64,000 bases of DNA from Calvatia gigantea (GCA_025093985.1 JACAAK010000026.1:62001-126000), one strand, 5' to 3'. Counted from the stretch's first letter, positions 21,985 through 34,202 are shown. Translations and numbers: made by a program. The notes: generated from the sequence alone by a model not told the origin.

Positions 21985-22467
21985 TCACAGTTTTTCAGTG
22001 ATAGTGATGTTCTGGTGGGCAAATTGGCAGTCTGGTGGGCACCGGGTGAACTTGATTTCTCTGTTATTCCAGTCTACCTCGGGGTTATGTTTGACCAGCC
22101 AATTGTGCCCTAGAAAGATTTCCACTCTGTCTTGTAGTTGTACAACGGAGGCCTTGATTTGTTCTTTGTGTCCCTCGATGTCGATGTTGATTGTCGTCGT
22201 TTCTGTTACTTTTCCACCTTGGTTGGGCATTCCATCTGCATTTAGTACCATGATTTGTCGTTCCAGTTTCTGGGTAGGGAGTCCTTCTTCGTCTACTAGT
22301 TTTTTACTGATGCTGCTGGTTGTGCACCCTGAGTCTATGATGGTGTTGACTGTTATCTCCTTCTCTGCCATTTGTATTTTTCCTTTTAGATTTAGTTCGC
22401 GCTTTCTTCTCTGGGGAATTGTGTAGAATTTGTCTGATATCCTAGATACAAGCTTTTTGACTCTCAA
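21985..22467 (-). pseudogene. Element C aspartic protease
   Basis: The minus frame has the catalytic motif TVNTIIDSGCTTSSISKKL and the later VEIFLGHNWLVKHNPEVDWN segment typical of gypsy retropepsins. The frame ends at a TGA at 21985; element D has a TGA at the equivalent place, so that stop may be old. It cuts Gag-Pol during particle maturation. It lies directly after gag. Confidence 0.82.
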
Positions 22468-22475
22468 GGTAGCGC

Positions 22476-23591
22476 CTACTCGGAGTCTTTGGAAAAATCC
22501 TTCTCTTCTTCATTGGCGACTTCTTCTATTCCCTGGACTTGGATCTTCTTAGGTGCGGTACAGGCTTTGGCTATGTGTCCCTTTTTTCCACAGTTGTAGT
22601 ATATTAACCCCTTGGGCTTTTTGCAATCCTTGGCGATGTGGCCAAAAATGCCGCAATTGTAGCACTTTGGTTCTCCTTTGTCATTGAAGACATGATGCCT
22701 ACTTCCTATTTCCATGGGCTCACCCATTTCTCCATAGGTGGTGCCTGTGTTCGTTTTCCTATCTCCTTGGTATTCAGATGCCTCATATCCTTGTCCAACG
22801 GACAATATGGCTTCTTTCCATTCTGCATATGTATCTGGCCTAGCTGAGGGCAGATAGCCTGTGATCGTATGTATGATGTCTTGTCGGGCATTCTTTCTGA
22901 GTAAGAATATAGTGTACTTGCTGTCGGTCTTGGCTTTGCTTTTTAGCACCTCGAATTTGATCAAGTAGTCGGCAGTGTTTTGGTTCCCTTGTTTGAACTT
23001 CTTGATTTGCCATTCGGCCTTGCTGTTTGAGGCATTGTCTGAGAAGGTTCTTCTAAATTCTTTGGAGAAGACCTTCCAGTCCACTGAATCCTCAGATTCT
23101 AGGATAGCTGGTGCTCTCATAGCTGCATATGCTCCTGCGGTTCCTCCACGCAGTCTGGCTAAAACTGCTATGGCTTTGTCATCTGCCGAAACTATCTTGT
23201 TGAATTTCATGAAGAGTGTCATTGCTCTCCACCAGTTGTCAAACTTGGTGCAGGTGCCATCAAAAAATCCCGGGTCTGGCACTAGACCTTTCCCACTGGG
23301 TGTTGCTGCGGGTACTACTGTGTTATCGGTCATGTCGGAGTTGGTTTCTGATTCTATTTCATCTGAACTTGATTTGTCTGATTTCTCCTGGTGTGCTATC
23401 TCTTCCTCTGCTAGGTCGAGTTCATTTAGAAGGTCTGATAACACTTCTTCTTCTGTTGGGTTTGCTCCGGGTTCGTCGTGTGCTTCTTCAGGTACTTCAG
23501 GGTTCCCTGTTTCTTCTTTGTCTGATGTTTCTGATTCGTCGTCGGTGACTTCGAGGTTTGGTTCTCTGTATTCGTCCGGGTTCGAGCTCAT
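22476..23591 (-). CDS. Element C gag (371 aa, open)
   Basis: An uninterrupted minus-strand frame from the ATG at 23591 to the stop at 22476. It begins with an acidic Glu/Asp/Ser-rich region (about residues 1-90), then the gag core (FDNWWRAMTLFMKFNKIVS, EWQIKKFKQGNQNTADYLI, Ty3/gypsy capsid type) and two C-terminal knuckles. The first, [14 protein letters not shown], is intact. The second reads [14 protein letters not shown]: its first Cys is Tyr, while element D has Cys there. Gag forms the particle and packages RNA. It is the only full-length gag in the nested elements with no stop codon. Confidence 0.85.
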   Translation of the reverse strand: MSSNPDEYREPNLEVTDDESETSDKEETGNPEVPEEAHDEPGANPTEEEVLSDLLNELDLAEEEIAHQEKSDKSSSDEIESETNSDMTDNTVVPAATPSGKGLVPDPGFFDGTCTKFDNWWRAMTLFMKFNKIVSADDKAIAVLARLRGGTAGAYAAMRAPAILESEDSVDWKVFSKEFRRTFSDNASNSKAEWQIKKFKQGNQNTADYLIKFEVLKSKAKTDSKYTIFLLRKNARQDIIHTITGYLPSARPDTYAEWKEAILSVGQGYEASEYQGDRKTNTGTTYGEMGEPMEIGSRHHVFNDKGEPKCYNCGIFGHIAKDCKKPKGLIYYNCGKKGHIAKACTAPKKIQVQGIEEVANEEEKDFSKDSE

Positions 23592-23670
23592 ATACTAGCT
23601 CCTGGGTTGCTTCTGTTCAGGCCTATTTCAGCCTACTCCTTGCAAGGTGAGGTGGGGACACTTAACCAAA

Positions 23671-23978
23671 TGTTACAACCTTAGTCTGAGTAAACCTCAG
23701 GTTGCAACTTAGGCTAAGACTTGAGGGTGAGTAAGAGAAGGGAGAACTAGGTGGTTAAGCATACCGAATACAGGAGCATGTATGTATGCTTAAATACAGA
23801 AGGACCATCTAGTTGAATGGATGGAGATAACTATATGAAACGTCCAATGTCTATGGTATAGTAGTTATGAGTCAGAGCTCGGGGATCGCACAGACAGGAA
23901 TAGATGAAACAGGTACACAGGAAATAGGAATGTAGATGAATATAGAGAATGCGATATGACCAGTGAAAATTCACAACA
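23671..23978 (-). repeat. Element C 5' LTR
   Basis: 308 bp, pairs with 17665-17972 and precedes the gag of C on the minus strand. It starts TGTTACAACC on the plus strand where the other copy has TGTTACGACC, a CpG difference. Confidence 0.92.
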
Positions 23979-23983
23979 AAGCG

Positions 23984-24984
23984 GACACTGTTTCGGTGGC
24001 CGACTTTGCCCAAGTCTTTTCGCGCTGATGCTCCCAATAATGGTTATCAAAGAGGAGAGTAATCTCCTGCATCAGGACGAAAGTGGTGGGCTTACCAGTG
24101 AGGCGACTGGATAAGGAGTCCTGGAGACGATCCGGGAGCCCTTTGTAGTATCGGTGGCAGAGCACCTCATCATTCCAATTGAGCTGTGACAACAGCCGCA
24201 TGAACTCAACGTTGTAGTTGGTGATTTTGTCAGAGTGTTTCATCCGAAGGTTGTCTAAAAGTTCGGCAGATTTGCTATGCAGGTCTGCAATCCCAAAATT
24301 GGTTTTGAGCTCCAGGACGAAAAGGTCCCAGTCGGAGGTCCACGGGTAGACAGTTCCAAGAGTCTCCTCTTGGTTGATAGCTGTCTCGAACCATTGGAGA
24401 GCAGTATTGGTCAAATAGGTAAGTGCGAAGTTGTCGGTTGGAAAGAGCAAGGGGTTGGAGCGAAAGTAGAGCCAACATTGGAATAGAAACTGATGGAGTT
24501 CCTCAGGGTTAGCACTGCTGAACATGTTAGGTTCACGGGCCTTAGTGCAGGGGGTTCGGGGTACTTGGGGCGGCTGAGAACGGGCCCGATTATCTAGCTT
24601 GTCAGCCAAAAGTGCAATGGCTTCCGCTATTGTCAAACCTCAGCATTGTGGATTAGGGGCACCATTATCACCAGCGTTACTGTCAGGAGGGGCTTCACCA
24701 TCATCACCATCATTACCATCTCCAGGATCTGGGGGTCCATCATTGAAAGGGTCCTGATTCTGGTTCTCACCTTGGTCGGGTAACCAGTCCTTATCATTTT
24801 CATGATCAGGATCGGGCCCTTCCTGCAAGACCTCTTCAAAGGGGGTTCTTTGGAGTGATACTACCAGAGAAGCTCTGCATTGAGGGGTTCTGTAGGAAAG
24901 TAGTGTGGTAGCCTTCTGGCTTCTGGCAACAGAAACCTTCCGGGCTTTGGAAGCAGTTTGTGACCTGGTGGTCATGGTAGGCAT
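23984..24984 (-). pseudogene. Element B gag N-terminal part
   Basis: The minus frame starts at the ATG at 24984 (MPTMTTRSQTASKARKVS). An Asp/Gly/Pro-rich acidic stretch leads to a TGA near 24640. Downstream the capsid region reads IAEAIALLADKLDNRARS, REPNMFSSANPEELHQFLFQ, WTSDWDLFVLELKTNFG and KHSDKITNYNVEFMRLLSQL, which is the classic gypsy gag core. It is cut at SATETVSAL by element C; the C-terminal part with the zinc knuckle is at 17275-17659. Confidence 0.82.
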
Positions 24985-25039
24985 AGTAATTAGTGATACA
25001 GGGACAAGGGAACGACAGAGGAGTGGAGTCTGATTATAC

Positions 25040-25586
25040 TGTTACGATCGGGTTACGCGGGATATCGGCCAAAGGTTAGCCACCAGGTGATGTCAGATGA
25101 GAACATATGGAGCAGGTGAATTTGGATGAGTATGAGATTTGGACTCAGCAGCTTCAACATATGTGTTGTGCCTTCCTGCTGTCGTCGAAGTCCATATTTC
25201 AGGAGGGAGTAGGATCAGAGGATCGGAGGAACAGAGACAGAGAGGAACAGGATCAGAGGGTATAATCGTGGTCGATAATTAGACTGAGGATTTACAAGCA
25301 TGGGGACTAGGTTTATATACTAGTCTGAAAAGTGGGAAGTACAAAAGTAATGGTGAACGAAGAATGGATGGCCACTGAGGACGGCCGTCTAACAAGACAC
25401 CGGAATCAAGTTCTAACTATAAGGTGATAGCAGAGAAGTTGAAGGAATGGAGATTAAGATGGCAAACAGGATATCGGACTGACTGACAGAAAGAATGAAG
25501 AGCATCCAATGCAGCCAGACTAAGGTAATGATGACTATAAGTGGGGGAAGCAGGTGAGAGCAGGCGAACGTGCATGGGTCATGACA
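25040..25586 (-). repeat. Element B 5' LTR
   Basis: 547 bp, pairs with 4986-5533 and is followed on the plus side by the second GGGAT duplication (25587-25591), after which the leader of element A resumes. Confidence 0.92.
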
Positions 25587-25653
25587 GGGATTCAAGACAC
25601 CTCCTTGAGACAAAGGAAAAGGGAAGGAGCCACTACCACCTGAAAGACAATGA

Positions 25654-27609
25654 AGATATTATACACCAACAACTGGAGATACCCCAGCTCCACTACAAAC
25701 ACCAGCAAGGTCAAGAGACCAGCCCCCACACCAAGAACCACAGAGAACACATCCTGCAAGGACATATGCACCCCCGGTTACTCAATCTCAAGTGAGACAA
25801 GTAACTTTCCAAGAAGCAGTAACAGTTGCACCCCATCTACCCCAAGCACTCACAGAATCCAGTCTATCCAATCTCGAAGAAACCCCTACTCCTTCTCCCC
25901 TCTCTGAACCATCTCATCTCAAAGAACTTGGGTCAAATCAGATACCACCTGAGACACCACAGCCAAATCAGTATGGCTTCTTGTCCAAACCAGAACTTGA
26001 CAATACACCACCCAATTCCCCTGACACACTACCAGCTCAATTCCCCTCACCCCTGTTCATCATTACCCCAAGAGAAGGACATATCATCAGGAATCCAGGA
26101 CCATGAATTCCTCCAGGAACCTTTTTCAATCCAGAAACTCAAGTATCATTAAATCTGGCCAATCAATTACTCCCACATGACAGAAATACCTTTGATACTA
26201 TCCCTGGACCAAGCTCAAACTATTCCAACAAAGATGAAGAACCAGTAATCTATTCACCAGATACCCTTGTCTACCCTCTACCCAGAGAGATCTTTAATAC
26301 CCTTCTACAAAGATCCCCACAACCCTTACCACCTCTACTCCCATTACCTATGGCAGGAGTACAACCCACACTAGCTCCCACAGTCCCCACTGCGCCTAGA
26401 CATCAATATGTGCCAATTCCCATGATTGCAGCCAACCTGAATTACCAATGGGAAATCAGTCAACTTCCCAAACTATTTAGAGGAGACCCAAAAGACTTTA
26501 ATATCTGGTGGGTTTCAGTAAAAAACTACATTGGATTAAATCCAAGCACATACCCCAATGAAAATGTTCGAATTCGATTGGTACTCTCCATGATACCACC
26601 AGGCAGAGCATCAGGAAATTTTGCAGCCCAATATTGGTTTGAAAGAACTCATGAAGAAGATGGAACTCCAGCTGCGAATGGCTGGAGAGACAATACATGG
26701 AGAAACTTTGAAGAAAGAATCAGAGAATACTTCATACCCACAGACGAAGAAATGAATGCCCTTGATCAATGGAAAGAATTACAACAAGGACTGAGAAAAG
26801 CAGTGGAATTCAACATGCAATTCCAATGCCTAGCTACCGAAGCAGGCATTATATGTGATAAAGAACTTATCGACCAATATAAAAAGGGGCTTAACTGAAA
26901 ACTTGTGAAAGCAATTTACGTCCGAGAAGCAGGAGAACCAAGAACCATTGCAGAATGGTACACTGAGGCTATCTGACAAGACAACATTGAAAAACGAGCC
27001 TTAGCTATGTTTGGAGAAAGCAAGAAGGAGAGAAATAGGTTTATTCCTCAACGAAGAAATGGATGGAATTATGCAAAACCCCTACCACCCCAAAGGCAAT
27101 CAACCTGAGATCCTTGGGCAATGGATGTTGATAATCTCAACTACAACAGTGATGATTCTTCTGAAGAAGACTCTCCTGATTCTCAAGAATATTATGCTGA
27201 GGATCCTAAACCTAATCCAGAATCACAAATTCAACTAAACACTATTTTTACACCTACGCAATACAACCAATACAGAAGCCAACTGTGCATCAGATGTGGA
27301 TCAGACAAACACTTCATCAAGGATTGTCCCAATCCAGACAAAAACCTTTCGAAAAGTTACCAATCCAAAAAGAAATTCATGAACCAGCCACAATAGCAGT
27401 TCAATTGCAGACCTTCTTGACCACCCCCACAAAACTTCCCACCTAGGCCTGTTCAGCAATCATGGCCTCCAACCAAACCATCATTTCTCCCAAAGAAGAT
27501 TTCCGCTTTAGAAATCCAAGCGATAATAGAAGAACTACCTCATGAAGAACAGGCTTCATTCAGGAACTCCTATATCACTGAACAAGCCATAAAACCCCTG
27601 TCAGATTTT
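25654..27609 (+). pseudogene. Element A gag
   Basis: One plus-strand frame with TGA codons at 25651, 26104, 26896, 26974 and 27107 and a TAG at 27394. The TGA codons fit CGA; element A has no second copy here to prove it. The first ~230 residues are Pro/Thr/Gln-rich. The capsid core follows (WEISQLPKLFRGDPKDFNIW, RNFEERIREYFIPTDEEMN, ELIDQYKKGLN), then an acidic linker and a zinc knuckle CIRCGSDKHFIKDC at about 27289-27330 (CX2CX4HX4C). The frame ends at TAG 27607-27609. The pol frame is -1 relative to it and overlaps from 27582. I saw no canonical slippery heptamer in the overlap. Confidence 0.82.
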
Positions 27610-28556
27610 TAGTTAATCCTCCTGAAGAACCCAATCTAGCTTTAGGAGCCTGCACCACCATAAATCAAATTCGACTTCCCACCTCAGAAAATAAAGCTTC
27701 AATTTATCTTCCAATTTGACTAAAGCAAAAACACTCCCCAAAAATCATTCCCCTCACTGCATTAATCGATTCAGGAGCTCAAGAAAACTTTATCTCCAAA
27801 AAATTCATACAAACACATCAATTTAAATGAAACATAGTTGATCAACTGATCAAAGTTTCTAACATTGACAGATCACCCAATCAACGCAGATCAATCAATG
27901 AATTCATCAAATTAAACACCATCATTGATGGAAAAGAATGCAAGATCAAAGCCTACATCACTGGCTTAGGATCAAAGAATCTTATTCTGGGATACTCATG
28001 GTTGGAAACGCACAACCCAGACATAAATTGGTCAAAGAAAACCTTCAAATGGAGAAATCAAGACCAAATATTACCTCTTATTGTGAAATCAGCAAATGGA
28101 CCAATGACTATCAACGAGGTAGTCCTTGATACTATAGCACAAATGGATCAGGAAGATCAACAAAATGTGGACCAGATCACCCTGAAGCTTTTTGAAGCAA
28201 CCATAATGGAAGAAAACAATGATTTATTGATTGAAGAACTGCAACTATATCTAGAAAATATTGACATGGACAACTTCTCTATTGAAGATGAACTAGGATT
28301 TAACCTGACTCCCCTCAAACTCAAAATCAATGCAAAAATCACCACTTCTGCGCAATTAAGCAGTAAATATGCCCTGGTCAACACTGATAGACTTCCAAAG
28401 AAGTTTCATCAATTCAAATATTTGTTTGACCTGAAGAAGACAGAACAATTTCCACCAGATCAACCATACAATCATAAAATTGATCTAAAACCCTTGTTCG
28501 AACCACAATTGGGGAAAACCTATCCATTATCCCCCAAGGAAAATAAAGAATTATGA
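27582..28556 (+). pseudogene. Element A protease and pol N-terminal linker
   Basis: First part of the pol frame. It has FLVNPPEEPNLALGACTTIN, then the protease core LTALIDSGAQENFISKKF (catalytic Asp-Ser-Gly at about 27768) and the end motif KNLILGYSWLETHNPDINW near 27980. A long Glu/Asp/Asn-rich linker precedes RT. Stops at 27718, 27828 and 28554 are TGA. The part from 28002 to 28554 is open. Confidence 0.8.
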
Positions 28557-29780
28557 ACCTTTCTTGATGACAATCTGAAGAAAGGATATATTCAAGAATC
28601 TGAATCACCTATGGCCTCATCCTTCTTCTTTGTTGGAAAGAAAGACAGCAAGCTATAACCATGCCAAGACTACTAATACCTCAATTCACATACAGTAAAA
28701 AATGCCTACCCTATCCCTATAATCACTATAATCATGGACAAACTCAAAGGCACGAAAATATTCACCAAAATGGACGTCCGATTAGGATACAACAATGTCT
28801 GCATTCACGAAGGAGACCAATGGAAAGCAGCCTTCAAAACACCACTAGGACTTTACAAACCAAACGTGATGTTCTTTGGAATGTGCAATTCCCCCGCCAC
28901 ATTTCAAAAGATGATGAATACCATATTTGAGAAAATGCTCCATAAAGGAAAAATCATTATCTATATGGACGATATCCTGCTCTTCACCAAAACCCAAGAA
29001 GAACTAGATGCGTTAACCCTGGAAGCCCTACAGATTCTAGAAGACAATAACCTCTTCCTGAAACTAGAAAAATGCGAATTTGATAAAACCCAACTCAAAT
29101 ACCTTGGAATGATCATTACCCCTGATCATATCGAAATGGATAATACCAAACTCAAAGGAATTAACGAATGGCCAATTCCTAAAATGACTAGAGATGTTCG
29201 TAAATTCATGGGATTTTGCAATTTCTATCAGAAATTCATCCATCATTATTCCAACATCTCTCGACCACTTAACACCCTGTTATCCAAAATAAAGAAATTC
29301 GAATGGAATTCTACTGCACAAGATGCCTTCACAAAATTAAAACTGGAATTCACCAAGTGACCAGTATTACAAATGCCGGATCAGACAAAGCCCTTCAGCA
29401 TCGAAACTGATGCCTCGAAATATGCATTTGGAGCCATTCTTATGCAAAAGGATACAAACGGCAATAGCCATCCTATTGCTTACCTCTCAAAATCTTTCTC
29501 ACCCACAGAAAGAAATTATGAAGTTCACAACTGTGAACTACTAGTGATAATTTGAGCACTTGAAGAATGGAGACACTCCTTGGAAGGATCTCCACATAAA
29601 ACACTCATTTGGACGGACCACCAAAACTTAACATTCTGGAGGAAACCTCAGAATATTTCCAGAAGACAAGCACGTTGGCTTCAATTCCTATCATGATTTA
29701 ACTTCAAAATTGAACACGTCACCAGAACTAAAATCCCAGCCACTGACACATTATCAAGAAGACTAGATCACAAAATAGAT
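28557..29780 (+). pseudogene. Element A reverse transcriptase and RNase H
   Basis: Same frame as the protease. It begins [31 protein letters not shown]; two TAA codons (28657, 28672) stand where LRPCQDYRYLN-like arginines belong. The palm (KMDVRLGYNNVCIHEGDQW), FFGMCNSPATFQKMMN and the active site IIIYMDDILLF near 28960 are intact. The connection DVRKFMGFCNFYQKFI, then RNase H ([49 protein letters not shown]) follow. TGA codons at 29358, 29553 and 29695 each fall at an arginine-compatible place. Confidence 0.88.
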
Positions 29781-31397
29781 GATAACAATAACAAAAACGT
29801 GATGGTCCTAACAGAAGATCTTTTCCTCAACCAAATAATAGTTCTTCCTGACGAACTATTCATCAACCTAATTGACCCCTCTCTCCAGGAGGAGATCATT
29901 TCTTCCACTCAATATGACAATAAATCAATCGAAGCTTTCAAACAATTGCAATCGAAGGAACCCAAAACCATTGATTCTAAATATAACCTATTCCTGACTG
30001 CAACTGGACACCTATTAACATTCAATGGGAAAGTGGTTATTCCAAACGATCTTCCGCTCAAATGGAAAATCATACAATGATACCATGATCACATGTCTGC
30101 TGGACACCCAGGTGAACAAGAAACATACTGCCAAGCCAAACAAGAAGTTTATTGGCCAGGCCTCACTACCTTTGTCAAAAACTATGTGAAAGGATGTGCA
30201 CAATGTCAACAATTCAAAATTAACAGACATCCAACATACCCCCCACTACAACCCATCAAACCTGCTAAATCCACAAGACCATTCTCACAATTATCAATGG
30301 ATTTATTAACGGATCTCCCAAAATCATGTGGATTTGATGCTATTCTATCCATGGTGGATCACGGACTTATGAAGGGGGTAATTCTATGCCCAACTTCAAA
30401 AAACGCCACAGCCAAAAATATCACTGACCTATTTCTGGAAAAAGTCTACACCAGATTCAGTCTTCCAGACAAAATCATCTCCAACAGAGACCCTAGATTC
30501 ATGGCAAAGTCAATGAAAACACTTTTCAAGAGACTTAACATTAAACAGTCATTCTCACCCACCTTTCACCCACAGTCTGACGGAATGACGGAACAATTCA
30601 ATCAAGAAATTGCAGCCTATACATCAATATACTGCACTCAAAATCCTACCACTTGGGTCGATAACATCCCTACCCTCGAGTTCACACATAATTCAAGAAC
30701 TCATTCTGACAGAAAGCAAACTCCATTTGAATTGATGTATGGAAGTAAACCTCATGGTATACCAACTATTATGGAAGAAACCAAAATAGAATCCATGGAG
30801 GAATGGATCAAAACACTCGATCAAGCAAGAAGAGAAGCAATCGCAGCACATAAACTAGCTGCTGAACAAATGGAATGGAGAATCACTTCTCACTTCTCCC
30901 CTTTCATGCTAGGCCAACAAGTATGGCTAGAAACACAGAACCTACATCTTCCATTCAAGTCAAAAAAGATATCACCAAAATGACTTGGACCATACCCCAT
31001 TACACAAGTCATTTCCCCCTTGGATTATAGACTAGACCTGCCTAAAAACTGGAAAATCCACAATGTGTTCCATGCAACCCTTCTTACTCCTTATTTGGAA
31101 AACGACATTCATGGACCAAATTCGGAATTACCTTCTCCCAAACTAATCAAAGGAAGCAAAGAATACGAAATCGAAGGAATTCTTAATCATCGAATTAAGA
31201 ACGGATCACCTCAATACTATGTCAAGTGGAAAAACTTCAATCACAAAGAAAATTCTTGGGAGACAGAGGAAGAACTAGCTTCCCATGCCTTGACTATCCT
31301 AAATAAGTATAGGAAGCAACATCGATTGAAACCTTTTGACAAAAAATGGGAATTCAAAACCCCAGGATATATAAAAGTCAAGCCATTCCAACAATAA
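29781..31397 (+). pseudogene. Element A integrase and chromodomain
   Basis: Continuation of the pol frame. The zinc domain reads HDHMSAGHPGEQETYCQAKQ ... GCAQCQQF (30086-30220). The core has LSMDLLTDLPKSCGFDAILS, KIISNRDPRFMAKSMKTLF (second catalytic position Asn-Arg-Asp) and HPQSDGMTEQFNQEIAAY with the catalytic Glu. After a TGA at 30981 the C-terminal part has KIHNVFHATLLTPY and a chromodomain, IEGILNHRIKNGSPQYYVKW through NSWETEEELASHAL. It ends at TAA 31395-31397. A TGA at 30078 stands at another arginine position. Chromovirus-type targeting is expected from the family. Confidence 0.87.
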
Positions 31398-31703
31398 TCT
31401 TTATTCCTCTGGTCATTCCAACCATAGGATTCTAATCTCCTCTCCAAAATACCTGCATCTAAAATCCCAGATAACCCCCACTTTCACCCAAACAAAACTG
31501 TTTCAACCTACCAACCCATAAAACCAGACCCTTTCAATTTCCACCATATCGGTATACTGAAATTCGAATGCCCAGAAATACCAAGGCTAAAGCCTGCAGG
31601 ATCACCAAAGGAAAGCCAACAATCCTTACCAAATGATCCCCTTCCCCCAAACTACCCGTTCCAAGCCCTTCTTAAACCAACACAATTCACAGTCCCACTA
31701 ACA
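31398..31703 (+). other. Spacer of element A between pol and the third ORF
   Basis: AT- and C-rich sequence with no convincing frame or motif. It links the end of pol to the next sense ORF and belongs to element A. Confidence 0.5.
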
Positions 31704-33655
31704 ATGTCCCAAGGCATCAACTCAACCTCTCTTCCATCTTCGTCCCTCCTGGAGTCTTCACCCTCTCCGAACTTCAGTCAATGGCCAATGAACACCCCAA
31801 TAACCACTTGGAGATGTTCCACAGATGAGGAGAATATACCCAAATCCCCCCTTCCTGAATCTCCCTATCTTCTCCTAGATTCAACGGGCAGGAGCCCATC
31901 TTTTCACAACAGCCCTACGTGGGCCCAGGATATTCTGGAGGAATGGGGCCTATCCCTGAAGGAGTGGAGTCCCCCTCCCATGGACTCCCTGACTCTGGAG
32001 TCATTTCCAGCAGTCCAACCTTACATGAACGATGAGTAGACTCCCCTCCACAACTCCCCAGTAAGAAACTGGGAGGACCAACCCTTGGATCAGGAGCTCT
32101 TGGACTCCATGGACTGGAACAAAGCCAGTCACACTCTATTACAGGAGTCCTACCCACAGTTGCCTTGCCTGATGTCAGGCCAGACCTCACCAACTCCGAA
32201 GTCGCCATCCCTGACAAACCAAAACCCACTAAAGGAGTATGACCAACAACTCCTTGACCAACAACTGGAGGAAATCCTCCTACAGCCTTCAATTTCTCAT
32301 ACCCAATTCGTCCCTCCCCCCTCTATGCATTTACCACCCCTGGACACCCAGTCCCTCTGCTCAGATCCATTTCTCCTGAGCCAACCTCGATCCATGAGCC
32401 CGCCTTGGAGCATGCCTCCCAAATTCAGGACCTAAATAGGAATAAACCACATACCATACACCATGGATTCACTCCCACCTCCACCATTACGGACCAATTA
32501 CTCAGAAATATCAAGAGGGCACAAGACATTTATGAGAAACTCTCCCAGATACAGTTTTACACCCATGGACTATCTGCTGAAGAAGTCAAGAATGTCCTTG
32601 CCAATTCTGTCCCACCCAGTCCTACCAAAACGACCTCACTTGGAAACACCCATGAGGAGCTCCTTGCCAAGTCCCTCATTGACCATGTCCAATCATGGGT
32701 CATTACCCCCAATGCCTCCTCTTTTGCCCTTCCAAATGGTGAATTTAGATCAAAGTCACATTGGACTGGACCTTATCAGCTTACTACAGAAGCCATCGGC
32801 CGATTAGTGAGCTTGTCCTCTGATTTCAATTGGATCGGATGAAAGTATTTATCTAACGACACTGAGTGAGCACACTGGCACACTATCTGGAACTCTTTTA
32901 TTGGGATCAACAATCTTCATAAGAGTTATTCCAACACAACCGCTCTCACCCAACTATTTATCAACTTAGCAGCCTCTAGTGGACTTCCACAGGCTCTCTT
33001 CAATTTCCACAACCAAACTAGCCGACCTAGTGGAGTGGCTTCCCAAGGACCTTCCTATGTCCTATCATCCACGATTCCTTCTCTCCTGCTCTCCCATGCT
33101 GGTGTCGCCACTCCCCCTTCCCATTCCTTGTCCAATTGATCAGTCTCGCCTGCTTGAGGAAAACCATCAATGAGTTCTTCATCAACTTGAACTTCTGATC
33201 CAAAATCCTTTGCTGCAACAGCAGCTCAAGCCAAACACTTACCTGACCCACACTCTCGAGACACTCCCAAAACTGCAATCCCCCAACAGTCCCCTCCCTA
33301 CGATGATAACCAGCCAGGAAAACACATCTGTAGAAGGTGCAAGATATTGAAAAGGGCCTATATCAGGCATTATGCTTCAGATTGCAGTTACCAGAAATGC
33401 AAAGGTTGCAAGAAGGTGGCAGCAGGACACTATACTTACATGTGTCCCAAGTACATTTGCAAGCACTGTGAAAAACTTAACCCTCAACATAGACCTACAG
33501 AATGTCATACCATTCTGGAGGAGAAGAAGGAGGAAAACAAAGTGGAATGAGAAAGGTTAGAGAATCTCATTCATCTTACTGAACTTTATGATGGGCACAG
33601 GGATATGGATGAAGATGGGTACCCCAATAATATGTCCATTGTTTCGGCTAAGTAA
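31704..33655 (+). pseudogene. Element A third ORF (post-pol, sense) with Cys/His-rich C-terminus
   Basis: A sense coding region after pol. The first part (31704-32435, one TAG at 32037) is Ser/Pro-rich. It then shifts frame near 32405-32435 into a second frame that reads to a TAA at 33653, with TGA codons at 32840, 32867, 33137, 33152, 33188 and 33548. The middle is helical (QLLRNIKRAQDIYEKLSQI, LAKSLIDHVQSWVITPN). The end holds a Cys/His cluster at about 33330-33512: HICRRCKILKRAYIRHY, SYQKCKGCKKVAAGHYTYMC, ICKHCEKLNPQHRPTEC, with paired CX2C units like zinc-binding modules. Function unknown; nucleic-acid binding is only a guess. Confidence 0.6.
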
Positions 33656-33684
33656 AAAGAGACTTTTTCCCTAGTAGGAGATAA

Positions 33685-34187
33685 TGTTATGACTTCTTAT
33701 TCTAGCATTACCCTTTTATGGACTTATTTCCTTTCTTGTCCACCTCTTTATTTAACATCCATATATGTACCATTAGTTTACTTCTCTTTCTTCCTTTCTT
33801 GTCTCTGGATTTGCCCCTATTCCCCTTCCTACCTGATATGGTGTCTGTGTTTCCTTTTCTATCCTATCTCTCCCTATATGGTGGATGTTCAACACATCCA
33901 CATATCCTTTGTCCATTATCTTTCTTCCAACTTATCTAGTATAAGTAGCAAGTTAGATACTCCTTGTAGTAGACAGTTTGAACTGGCTACCAGCCTCTTA
34001 TCTTCCACAATCCTCTTGCCTGAACTAAGGCCTTGTCTAACAAGTGACTCACCTTACTTCTTGACTGACTATATATAGAGACAAGTCCCTGAGTGGATCC
34101 CCTCTATATATAGATCCCTATGTTAACTCTATTGGGAGTAAGTCTGTATAGACACCCTTTAGGGAAGACAACCTACAAGGTAAGTGT
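33685..34187 (+). repeat. Element A 3' LTR, lacking the last bases
   Basis: 503 bp matching 4085-4587. It is preceded by CCCTAGTAGGAGATAA, a purine-rich end of the element interior. The final ~10 bp present in the 5' copy and any TSD are missing, and the sequence passes directly into element G (34188-34202). Confidence 0.9.
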
Positions 34188-34202
34188 GCTGGTGGTTGTT
34201 GC

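Larger units (their letters stand above)
17665..23978 (-). mobile_element. Element C: Ty3/gypsy chromovirus in the gag of B
   Basis: LTRs 17665-17972 and 23671-23978 (308 bp each) with a perfect TSD AAGCG at 17660-17664 and 23979-23983. The minus strand reads gag, protease, RT, RNase H, integrase, chromodomain and a third ORF. It is the same family as element D, which lies in the opposite orientation about 12 kb away. The LTR pair differs mainly by C/T and G/A changes. C is better preserved than D but still carries multiple stops. Confidence 0.94.
4986..25586 (-). mobile_element. Element B: Ty3/gypsy chromovirus, nested in A
   Basis: LTRs at 4986-5533 and 25040-25586 (548 and 547 bp) are bounded by a perfect 5-bp TSD, GGGAT, at 4981-4985 and 25587-25591. 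Coding order on the minus strand is gag (24984 down), protease, RT, RNase H, integrase and chromodomain (ending 6913). Elements C and F are inserted in gag and integrase; without them B is about 7.6 kb. The LTRs differ by many transitions, so B is older than F. An additional gene lies antisense to pol at 5639-6792. Confidence 0.93.
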
